Source: Acidobacteriota bacterium (lineage in GTDB: Bacteria > Acidobacteriota > Holophagae > Holophagales > Holophagaceae). Taken from it: a stretch of DNA of 64,000 bases. This document shows positions 57,653 through 64,000 of the stretch, in pieces (position 1 is the stretch's first letter; each line of letters begins with the position of its first letter). The notes beneath the pieces are model-generated. The model was not told the DNA's origin. It made no database searches and saw only the letters and a program-made list of their open reading frames with translations. Position numbers and translations under genes: made by a program. The stretch lies in the NCBI GenBank assembly GCA_016192145.1, contig JACPUT010000006.1:434001-498000 (forward strand), written 5' to 3'.

Positions 57653-57752
57653 GAAAAGGGAAGAACCGGTGATGAACAGTGATGAACAGTGATAAGTGCC
57701 TTCACTGTTCATCACTGTTCATCACCGGCTTTCTTTGTTTTCCTTTCCGGCG
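57653..57752. repeat. Word-hairpin array, GTGATGAACA type
   Basis: Left words CCGGTGATGAACAGTGATGA... (57666-57693) face TTCACTGTTCATCACTGTTC... (57702-57729) around an 8-nt loop. Flanks are A-rich on the left (TTGAAAAGGGAAG) and T-rich on the right (GGCTTTCTTTGTTTTCC). The same words and flanks occur at 33.3 kb, 24 kb away. It lies between the desaturase and exporter genes. Confidence 0.87.
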
Positions 57753-57898
57753 GCAGAGGCATGGCCTCTTCCCGGGGCTCCCCGAATGAATCGGACCATC
57801 TACCTCGACGGTCATATCCGCGTTCCCTTCGCGGTTCGCCATTGATGGCTCGGCCTGCCTTGGCTAGCCTGGACTCCGCCCAGATGTTTGGAGAGCCC

Positions 57899-59005
57899 AT
57901 GAGCGAGACCCCGTCCCGCAAGCCTTCTGTGATCAAAAAGCGCTTCCCGTGGGGTTGGGTGATCCTCTCCATCGTGGCGCTGGTCGTGATCCTGGGGATG
58001 ATGGCCTCCAAGAACGCCCCCATCGCCGTGAGCCTCTCGGCACCCACGGTCTTCAAGGCGGGGGACCGCAATCCCGTCGTCACGGCGAGTGGCTACATCG
58101 TGGCCCGCACCCGGGCGACGCTGAGCTCGAAAGTGCTCGGACGGGTGACGTGGCTGGGCATCCAGGAGGGGTCCCGCGTGCGGAAGGGCGAGATCCTCGC
58201 CCGCCTCGAATCCCCGGATCTCTCGGCCGCCCGGGATCAGGTGAAGGCCCAGCTGGAACAGACGGGGCTCGACCTCGAGCGCTCGGAGAAGCTGTTGGCC
58301 GCGGGCATCGAGAACCGCGCCAACGTCGATCGCCTGCGCAGCCAGAAGCGAACCCAGGAGGCCCAGCTCGCCTACCAGGATGCGCTCCTGGAGAGCATGG
58401 TGCTGAGGGCTCCCTTCAGCGGCATCGTCACGCAGAAATTGTCGGAGGTGGGCGAGACCGTGGCTCCTGGAAGCGCCGGCGGCGCCAACGCCATCAACGC
58501 CATCCTCGTCATGGCCGACTTCGACACCCTCGAGGTCGAGGTGGAGGTGAACGAGGGTTCCATCGCCAAGCTTGCGAAGGGCATGCCCTGCGAGGTCCGG
58601 GTCGACGCGCTGGAAGGCCTGGGCGGGCGCGCGGTCCTGCCTGGGAAGCTGCGGGAGATCTACCCCAGCTCCAACCGCCAGAAGGCCGTCGTCATCGTGC
58701 GGGTGGCCTTCGTGCAGAAGGACAAGCTCCTCGTGCCCGACATGGGCGCCAAGGTGACCTTCCTCGGCGATCCGTTCAAGGAGGATGCGATCGTCCTGGG
58801 CCGGGAGCAGGTGAAGAAGGATCCCCTCACGGGGCGAAGCTTCGCCTGGGTTTCCGAGGGTGATCTTGCAGTCAAGAAGGAGGTCGTCATCCTCCACGAA
58901 AACCCCGTGGGCCTCGAGGTGACGGGCATCGCCAAGGACGCGAAACTCATCGTGGCCCCGCCGGAGAACCTGAAGGCCGGCGCCAAGCTGAAGCCGAAGG
59001 CCTGA
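57899..59005 (+). CDS. HlyD/MacA-type membrane fusion protein
   Basis: A 368-residue periplasmic adaptor. An N-terminal membrane anchor ([18 protein letters not shown]) is followed by the lipoyl/barrel-sandwich halves ([20 protein letters not shown] and [20 protein letters not shown]), a helical hairpin and a beta-barrel. It connects an ABC-type inner membrane unit with the outer membrane. ATG 57899 has GGAGAG upstream. It starts a four-gene operon with an ATPase and two permeases, one base apart from the ATPase. Confidence 0.92.
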   Translation: MSETPSRKPSVIKKRFPWGWVILSIVALVVILGMMASKNAPIAVSLSAPTVFKAGDRNPVVTASGYIVARTRATLSSKVLGRVTWLGIQEGSRVRKGEILARLESPDLSAARDQVKAQLEQTGLDLERSEKLLAAGIENRANVDRLRSQKRTQEAQLAYQDALLESMVLRAPFSGIVTQKLSEVGETVAPGSAGGANAINAILVMADFDTLEVEVEVNEGSIAKLAKGMPCEVRVDALEGLGGRAVLPGKLREIYPSSNRQKAVVIVRVAFVQKDKLLVPDMGAKVTFLGDPFKEDAIVLGREQVKKDPLTGRSFAWVSEGDLAVKKEVVILHENPVGLEVTGIAKDAKLIVAPPENLKAGAKLKPKA

Positions 59006-59006
59006 G

Positions 59007-59732
59007 ATGCCGGCGACCACGACGGAAGATCTGGGGGGCGGCGAGGCCATCATCCGCCTCCAGGACATCGCCAAGAGCTATTGGCGGGAGGCGCTCGAGA
59101 TCCCCGTGCTCAAGGGGATCGACCTCGACATCCCCAAGGGCGGCTACGTGGCCCTCATGGGCCCCTCGGGCTCCGGCAAGACGACGCTTCTGAACCTCAT
59201 CGCGGGCATCGACCGCCCCTCCGGCGGCGGCCTGGAGGTTTGCGGCTATGCCCTCAACGACCTCGATGACGACGAACTGGCCGCCTGGCGGAACGCCCAC
59301 GTGGGCTTCATCTTCCAGAACTACAACTTGGTGCCCGTGCTCAACGCCTACGAGAACGTGGAACTGCCCCTCCTGCTGCAGCCCCTGTCGCGGAGCGAGC
59401 GGCGCCGGCGGGTGCTCGAAGCGCTCAGCCTCGTCAACCTCGAGGATCGCATGTGGAATTACCCCCGGCAATTGAGCGGCGGGCAGGAGCAGCGCGTGGC
59501 CATCGCTCGGGCCATCGTGACGGATCCGGATCTCCTCGTGGCGGATGAACCCACGGGGGCCCTGGACCACAAGAACGCGGAAGAGGTGTTGCAGCTCATG
59601 GAGCGCCTCAACCGCGAACTGGGCAAGACCATCGTGATGGTGACCCACGATCCCAAGGCGGCGCACCACGCCCGGCACCAGATCCATCTGGAGAAGGGCG
59701 TGCTGGACCGCATGGTGGAAGTAAACCAGTGA
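59007..59732 (+). CDS. ABC transporter ATP-binding protein, MacB/LolD type
   Basis: A 241-residue ATPase. Walker A is GPSGSGKT, Q-loop in [12 protein letters not shown], signature [15 protein letters not shown], Walker [13 protein letters not shown] and H-loop VTHDPKAA. The [19 protein letters not shown] start is typical of MacB/LolD-type mechanotransmission transporters. It energises the two FtsX-type permeases that follow. Its stop overlaps the next start (GTGA). Confidence 0.95.
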   Translation: MPATTTEDLGGGEAIIRLQDIAKSYWREALEIPVLKGIDLDIPKGGYVALMGPSGSGKTTLLNLIAGIDRPSGGGLEVCGYALNDLDDDELAAWRNAHVGFIFQNYNLVPVLNAYENVELPLLLQPLSRSERRRRVLEALSLVNLEDRMWNYPRQLSGGQEQRVAIARAIVTDPDLLVADEPTGALDHKNAEEVLQLMERLNRELGKTIVMVTHDPKAAHHARHQIHLEKGVLDRMVEVNQ

Positions 59733-60892
59733 GATTCTTCGGCCTCATCTGGAAGAGCATGACCCGCAGCTGGGTCCGCACCCTCCTCGTGCTGGGCACG
59801 GTGGCGGTGTCCGTCTTCCTCATCACGGTGCTCCAGAGCCTGCTGACGACGCTGGACTCCATGAGCAACAATCCCAATTCGAGCAACCGCCTCGTGGTGC
59901 GCCACAAGAGCGGCCTCACCCAGGTGCTGCCCCGCAGCTACGAGAACTACCTGCGGCAGCAACCGGAGGTGGAGACCATCTGCGGGCTCCAGTGGTTCGG
60001 CGGCTACTACAAGGACCCCGCCAACTTCTTCGCGAATTTCGCCAGCGACGAGGCCACCCTCTTCGACGTGTTCCGGGAGGAGTTCGGCGCGGCGGGGATC
60101 ACGGAATCCCAGCTCAAGGAATACCTGCGCGACGGCACGGGCTGCATCGTGGGTGAGAGCCTCGCCCAGAAGAACGGGTGGAAGGTGGGCGACGTGGTCC
60201 CCCTCACGGGCACCATCTTCCCCATCAGCCCCCGCCTCACCATCCGCCTCATCTTCAAGGCGCGGAAGCCCAGCGACGAGAACGTCCTGCACTTCCACTA
60301 CAAGGTGCTGGAGGAGGGGGTGCCCCGATTCAAGGGGCGGGTGGGCACCTTCTGGCTGCGCCTGAAGCGGCCCGAGGACATCCCCCGGCTCATCGAGCGC
60401 ATCGATCGCCACTTCGCCAACAGCGCCAACGAGACGCTGTCGGAGACGGAGAACGCGTTCAACCTCAGCTTCGTGAAGATGCTGGGCAACATCAACGGGA
60501 TCATCCAGGGCATCAGCGTGGCCGTGCTCGTGGCCGTCCTCATCGTCACGGCGGGGACCATGGCCATGGTGATCCGCGAGCGCACGACGGAGATCGCCGT
60601 GTTCCGCGCCATGGGCTTCCGCACGGGGCAAGTGCTTTCCCTGCAGTTGGCGGAAGGAGCCCTCCTGGTGACGCTGGGCGGGCTCATCGGCACCCTGCTC
60701 GCGGTCCTCGTGGCGGGGGCGGTGCGCGGCGTCATGGGAACGGTGATGCCCTTCTTCGCGGACTTCGCCATCGCACCCCGGACCATGCTCCTCTGCATGG
60801 GGACGGGCCTCGCCATCGGCTTGATCTCCACCTTCATTCCCGCTTACGCCGCCACGCGCAAGCCCATCACCGAAGGGCTGAAGACCCTATGA
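59729..60892 (+). CDS. FtsX/MacB-type ABC permease (first)
   Basis: A 387-residue permease with the four-helix MacB/FtsX layout: an N-terminal helix ([19 protein letters not shown]), a periplasmic domain of about 210 residues, and three C-terminal helices in the FtsX core, including [20 protein letters not shown] and the last [24 protein letters not shown] start overlaps the ATPase stop. It probably pairs with the second permease as a heterodimer. Cargo is unknown; lipids or peptides are typical. Confidence 0.92.
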   Translation: MRFFGLIWKSMTRSWVRTLLVLGTVAVSVFLITVLQSLLTTLDSMSNNPNSSNRLVVRHKSGLTQVLPRSYENYLRQQPEVETICGLQWFGGYYKDPANFFANFASDEATLFDVFREEFGAAGITESQLKEYLRDGTGCIVGESLAQKNGWKVGDVVPLTGTIFPISPRLTIRLIFKARKPSDENVLHFHYKVLEEGVPRFKGRVGTFWLRLKRPEDIPRLIERIDRHFANSANETLSETENAFNLSFVKMLGNINGIIQGISVAVLVAVLIVTAGTMAMVIRERTTEIAVFRAMGFRTGQVLSLQLAEGALLVTLGGLIGTLLAVLVAGAVRGVMGTVMPFFADFAIAPRTMLLCMGTGLAIGLISTFIPAYAATRKPITEGLKTL

Positions 60893-62115
60893 TCGGGCTC
60901 CTGGTCCTCCTCCCCTTCGCGGCCTACCTGGGCTGGCTCCTCTGGGCGGCCTTCTTCCTGCCCGTGCCCCTCAGCTACAACCTGCGCTCCCTCTGGCAAC
61001 GAAAGGTGAGCACCTTCAGCACCGCCGGGGCCATCGCCCTCGTGGTGGGGATCTTCGTCGTCGTCCTCAGCCTCGCCCAGGGCCTCTCCGTCGCCTTCGT
61101 CACGAGCGGGCGGGATGATCAGGCCCTCGTGCTGCGGCCCAATGCGCGCTTCGAACTTAATTCGAGCATCGAGCGGGAGCGCATGCGGATCCTGAAGGTG
61201 CACCCCCTGCTGGCCAGGGAGGGGGAGCAGCCCCTCTGTTCCGCGGAAGTGGTGGCCGTGAAGCTGTTCCAGAAGTCCAATGGGGACGACACCAACGTGA
61301 CCATCCGGGGCATGGAGCCCATGGGCCTCCGGTTGCGCCCGCAGGCGCGGATCGTGGAGGGACGCTGGTTCCGCCCGGGCGTTTCCGAGGTGGTGGTGCC
61401 CCGCAAGATGCAGGGTCGCTTCCCGGGCATGGAAGTGGGCGGCATCGTGAAGATGGGCGGCCGGCAGTGGGATATCGTGGGCGCCTTCGAGGCGGGCGGC
61501 TCCAGCGCCGAGAGCGAGATCTGGACGGATGTGGCGGATCTCATGCAAGCCTACAAGCGAGACAGCTACTCCACCCTCCTCGCCCGGCTCCAGGACGCGA
61601 ACCGCATCGGCGAGTTCACCCGCTCGGTGGACGAGGACAAGCGCCTCAAGCTGGAGGTGGTGACGGAGCGGGCCTACTTCAAGGAACTCACCAAGGCCGG
61701 CGACCCCATCGCCGTGCTGGGAAACCTCATCACGGTGATCCTCACGGGCGGGGCCATCTTCAGCGCCATGAACACCATGTTCGCCGCCGTGGCCAACCGG
61801 ACGAAGGAGATCGGCATGCTCCGGGCCCTGGGCTTCCGCCAGCGCGACATCCTCGCCAGTTTCCAGTGGGAGGCGATCCTCCTCTGCGGCGCGGGGGGGC
61901 TCGTGGGGGCTGGCCTCGCCACCTTCGCCAACGGGATCCAGACGGGCACGACGAGCTTCGACACCTTTTCCGACGTGGGCTTCGCCTTCACCATCACGCC
62001 CGGGCTCATGGCCCAAGGCGTGGCCTTCAGCCTCGTCATGGGCTTGCTGGGCGGTTTTTTGCCGGCTTGGCGGGCCAGCCGCATTCCCCTGACGGAGGCC
62101 ATGAAGGGTGGGTGA
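60889..62115 (+). CDS. FtsX/MacB-type ABC permease (second)
   Basis: A 408-residue permease of the same family. An extra N-terminal hydrophobic segment (LLVLLPFAAYLGWLLWAAFF) precedes the usual first helix (AIALVVGIFVVVLSLA). The periplasmic domain is followed by LITVILTGGAIFSAMNTMFA and the TKEIGMLRALGFRQRDIL coupling loop. ATG 60889 overlaps the first permease's stop. Two dissimilar permeases suggest a heterodimer with one ATPase. Confidence 0.92.
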   Translation: MIGLLVLLPFAAYLGWLLWAAFFLPVPLSYNLRSLWQRKVSTFSTAGAIALVVGIFVVVLSLAQGLSVAFVTSGRDDQALVLRPNARFELNSSIERERMRILKVHPLLAREGEQPLCSAEVVAVKLFQKSNGDDTNVTIRGMEPMGLRLRPQARIVEGRWFRPGVSEVVVPRKMQGRFPGMEVGGIVKMGGRQWDIVGAFEAGGSSAESEIWTDVADLMQAYKRDSYSTLLARLQDANRIGEFTRSVDEDKRLKLEVVTERAYFKELTKAGDPIAVLGNLITVILTGGAIFSAMNTMFAAVANRTKEIGMLRALGFRQRDILASFQWEAILLCGAGGLVGAGLATFANGIQTGTTSFDTFSDVGFAFTITPGLMAQGVAFSLVMGLLGGFLPAWRASRIPLTEAMKGG

Positions 62116-62196
62116 GGGGGATTCGGGGACCATTCCAGACCCACGGTTGGCGAGGGTAAATGCTGGAATAACTCGTAAAATGGAGGGTATGGCCTG

Positions 62197-62263
62197 CTTT
62201 GTCAGGGAATAACGGTCGTCACAACATGTGAATCTTTGTTAAATTTACCAAACCTGACAAAAG
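62197..62263. promoter_or_regulatory. Inverted repeat in AT-rich leader of padR
   Basis: In the 202-bp A/T-rich stretch upstream of padR, CTTTGTCAGG (62197-62206) is matched by CCTGACAAAAG (62253-62263), a 9-bp perfect dyad core (TTTGTCAGG/CCTGACAAA). Such spaced dyads are candidate operators. No clear -10/-35 pair was found at standard spacing. Confidence 0.4.
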
Positions 62264-62317
62264 ACACCCACGTATGGCGATATACATTTGTTCGGCAAGC
62301 GAACGCCGGAGGACGCC

Positions 62318-62641
62318 ATGGATCGTGAACTGTTGAAGGGAAGCACCCCCATTCTCGTGCTCTCGATGCTGACGGAGCGCCCGATGTACGGGTTCCAGAT
62401 GATCGAGAAGGTGCGCGAGGCTACCGGCGGCACCTACACGCTCAAGGAAGGGGCCCTGTACCCCGCCCTCCACAAGCTCGAGGCGGCCGAATACGTGCGT
62501 TCCTCCTGGATCGCCGTGGATGGCGGCCGTGAGAAGCGGGTTTACGAGATCTTGCCCGCAGGCATGGAACTGCTGGATCGGAAGAAATCCGATTGGAACC
62601 GCTTCGTCGACATGGTCGAAGGTATCGTCGGCGGACGTTGA
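62318..62641 (+). CDS. PadR-family transcriptional regulator
   Basis: A 107-residue winged-helix repressor. N-terminal ELLKGSTPILVLSMLTERPM and YGFQMIEKVRE, GALYPALHKLEAAEYV and the wing GGREKRVYEILPAG are textbook PadR-s1 features. The short C-terminal helix dimerises. It probably regulates the adjacent ABC exporter or the next gene. GGAGG precedes ATG 62318. A strong terminator follows, yet the next gene (HAAS-like) lies just after. Confidence 0.94.
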   Translation: MDRELLKGSTPILVLSMLTERPMYGFQMIEKVREATGGTYTLKEGALYPALHKLEAAEYVRSSWIAVDGGREKRVYEILPAGMELLDRKKSDWNRFVDMVEGIVGGR

Positions 62642-62665
62642 GCCGCCTTGGATCACGAGGATGGA

Positions 62666-62694
62666 GAGGGGCCCCGCGGGGCCCCTCTTTTATT
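62666..62694 (+). terminator. Intrinsic terminator after padR
   Basis: GAGGGGCCCC (62666-62675) and GGGGCCCCTC (62678-62687) form a 10-bp stem followed by TTTTATT. It fits a Rho-independent terminator with a minimal loop. It would reduce read-through into the downstream membrane protein gene. Confidence 0.8.
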
Positions 62695-62723
62695 GAGTCC
62701 GCGCGCGATCCGGCCGAATCGGG

Positions 62724-63485
62724 ATGGGAATGGACGAAGCCGTGATGAATTACCTCCGCCAAGTGGAGCGGGAGCTTTCCCACTTGGAGCCTCCCCGCCG
62801 CATCCAGGTGATGCGCGAGCTGGAGGCCCAGTTACTGGATGAGCTGGAGACCTGCGGCGGCCAGTCCTCGGTGCTGGCTCAGCGGCTGGCTCAGCGGGAG
62901 GACCCCAAGCTGCTGGGGCGCGCCCTGGCCCGTTCCCACGCGGCCACGTTCCGGGCCCTGCTCGAATCTTCGCTGGGGGGGGCCTTGGTGATGAGCGTCG
63001 GAGCCGGGCTCTACTTCTTTCTGAAGGGCATCACCTCCTGGAGGGTGGCGCTCATCTTCGGCCTGGCGCAGGGAGGCGGGGTAGGGCTCCCCCTGCTTTG
63101 GTTCCGAAGCCACTGGCAGGGCTGGAAGGCCGTGTCCCGCCACCTCATGGCCATGGCGGTGGGCACGATGGCGTCCTTGCCCTGGGCGATGCTCTTCGGA
63201 CGACGGGCCCACTGGGAGATGGTGCCCTATGGCGCCTTTTTGGGCTGGCTCACCGAGCGGGTGGAGGGCGGCTTGCCCTGGTGGGGCTGGGTGCAGGACA
63301 ACCTGATCTTCACCTTGCTGATGGCGATCTGGGGGTGGGCCCTCTCTCCGGGCCAGCATCAATCCCTCTCGGATTTGCTGGGCCTTGTCGTCTTCCATGC
63401 CTTCCTCCAGGCGGGGGCCGCGGGGGCCATGGCGGTGCGGCGGCGCATGCGGGACCAGTGGGTCCTGGGCGAAAAGGAACCTTGA
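62724..63485 (+). CDS. PadR-associated membrane protein with HAAS-like N-domain
   Basis: A 253-residue protein. The first 75 residues (NYLRQVERELSHLEPPRRIQ...) are helical and look like the HAAS signalling domain that often follows PadR genes. Five or six membrane helices follow (LGGALVMSVGAGLYFFL, LMAMAVGTMASLPWAMLF, and others). It may sense a membrane signal for PadR. Alternative ATG at 62730. Neighbour context supports the role more than sequence does. Confidence 0.75.
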   Translation: MGMDEAVMNYLRQVERELSHLEPPRRIQVMRELEAQLLDELETCGGQSSVLAQRLAQREDPKLLGRALARSHAATFRALLESSLGGALVMSVGAGLYFFLKGITSWRVALIFGLAQGGGVGLPLLWFRSHWQGWKAVSRHLMAMAVGTMASLPWAMLFGRRAHWEMVPYGAFLGWLTERVEGGLPWWGWVQDNLIFTLLMAIWGWALSPGQHQSLSDLLGLVVFHAFLQAGAAGAMAVRRRMRDQWVLGEKEP

Positions 63486-63585
63486 GCCATATGGGGATTC
63501 GGGTTAAGCTTTCCCTCTTGCATGGACAAGCCGCGGGCCCGCACTTTCCCCTATGGGTCTCCGGTCGGTCACAAAAGGAGAGGCC

Positions 63586-63867
63586 ATGAAGCCCGATATG
63601 CACCCCCACCTCAACGAAGTGCTCGTCCACTGCCAGTGCGGCAACGAGTTCATGACCCGCAGCATCAAGACCGAGCTGCGCGTTGAAATATGCTCCAACT
63701 GCCACCCTTACTGGACTGGCAAGCAGAAGCTCATGGATACCGCCGGCCGCGTGGAGAAGTTCCAGCGCAAGTTCGCCAAGAAGGCCGAGATGGATGCCGC
63801 CAAGGCCGCTCCTGCCGCCGAGGCCGCCGCTGTCGAAGCTCCCGCCACCGAGAGCACCGAAGCCTAG
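63586..63867 (+). CDS. rpmE: Ribosomal protein L31, zinc-ribbon type, Ala-rich tail
   Basis: A 93-residue L31. [20 protein letters not shown] and [20 protein letters not shown] are diagnostic. C16/C18 and C37/C40 form the zinc site of the C+ form. The core ends near residue 68; an Ala/Glu-rich extension of about 25 residues ([18 protein letters not shown]) follows. AAAGGAG precedes ATG 63586. It is a component of the 50S subunit at the inter-subunit bridge. Confidence 0.95.
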   Translation: MKPDMHPHLNEVLVHCQCGNEFMTRSIKTELRVEICSNCHPYWTGKQKLMDTAGRVEKFQRKFAKKAEMDAAKAAPAAEAAAVEAPATESTEA

Positions 63868-63882
63868 ATCAATCGTTCCGAA

Positions 63883-63912
63883 GGACGGGCCGGCTTGCCG
63901 GCCCGTCCTTTT
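63883..63912 (+). terminator. Intrinsic terminator after rpmE
   Basis: GGACGGGCCGGC (63883-63894) and GCCGGCCCGTCC (63897-63908) form a 12-bp stem followed by TTTT. It is the clearest Rho-independent terminator in the window. Confidence 0.9.
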
Positions 63913-63931
63913 GCTATTTGGCCGTAGGGTG

Positions 63932-64000
63932 CTTAGTCCTTAGTCCTTGGCAGGAATGCCTTGGGCCGTACGGTCCGGGTGGGTCGCGGTGAGCTAAGGA
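63932..64000. repeat. Partial word-hairpin array at window end, CTTAGTC type
   Basis: CTTAGTCCTTAGTCCTTGG starts a tandem word at 63932, and CTAAGGA begins a complementary arm at 63994 that is cut by the window end. The centre (63951-63993) is GC-rich. The layout matches the GGGCTCT arrays. No gene is present after the rpmE terminator. Confidence 0.55.

Overview
The window is a GC-rich bacterial chromosome segment with closely packed genes and many ATGA or GTGA stop/start overlaps. The large TonB-dependent receptor with an N-terminal carboxypeptidase-regulatory-like domain, the number of histidine kinases, the Reg_prop-type hybrid kinase and the housekeeping proteins suggest an Acidobacteriota member, most likely of the Holophagae (Geothrix/Holophaga-like). 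This assignment is inferred from gene content and style; no rRNA gene is present to confirm it.

Layout. 1-4.5 kb: the tail of an RCC1-repeat protein, then a minus-strand operon (membrane histidine kinase, ECF sigma factor, ChrR-like zinc/cupin anti-sigma factor) divergent from a soluble GAF histidine kinase. 4.9-8.7 kb: a DegT-type aminotransferase, gene relics, a repeat-rich hypothetical protein and a LytTR response regulator. 8.8-18.8 kb: a 1456-residue hybrid kinase, a UspA protein, a beta-barrel protein, a HAD-type 5'-nucleotidase and a TonB-dependent receptor. 19-22.3 kb: a methyltransferase, a cupin and three less GC-rich orphan genes. 22.4-27.9 kb: two tandem CruF-like carotenoid proteins in an operon with a PknK-like Ser/Thr kinase. 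28-31.2 kb: aldose epimerase, SprT-like, TPR, SnoaL-like and M23 peptidase genes. 31.4-39.5 kb: a hydroxyproline catabolic cluster (4-hydroxyproline epimerase, three-part D-hydroxyproline dehydrogenase, 1-pyrroline-4-hydroxy-2-carboxylate deaminase, 2-oxoglutarate semialdehyde dehydrogenase) with an AraC/PAS regulator. 39.6-46.9 kb: two paralogous metallo-beta-lactamase-fold hydrolases, aspS, a double SnoaL-like protein, a PAS kinase and a CPBP protein. 46.9-55.8 kb: a TPR protein, ctlX with its divergent Lrp-type regulator, a DEAD-box helicase, an M20 peptidase, hisS, a cell-wall amidase and tRNA-Arg(CCG). 56.2-64 kb: a hypothetical protein, a desaturase, an HlyD/ABC/FtsX/FtsX exporter, PadR and its HAAS-type partner, and rpmE.

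The most unusual content lies between the genes. At least nine intergenic loci, with a tenth cut by the window end, have one architecture: two to four imperfect tandem copies of a 7-12 nt word, a short centre, then the reverse-complement words. The word differs between families: ACGCAGAGG-like (4.5 and 36.9 kb), GGGCTCT-like (18.9, 31.4 and 53.6 kb), GTGATGAACA-like (33.1, 33.3 and 57.7 kb), CAGGATGAA-like (38.2-38.7 kb) and GCGAATGG-like (50.1 kb). The three GGGCTCT loci share a conserved centre of about 60 nt, inverted in one of them. The CAGGATGAA locus encloses a GxxExxY (PD-(D/E)XK-like) gene whose start codon lies inside the repeat word. One array adjoins a leftover duplicate of the aldehyde dehydrogenase 5' end. 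I read this as a family of mobile or template-copied hairpin elements, several of them inserted within the hydroxyproline cluster.
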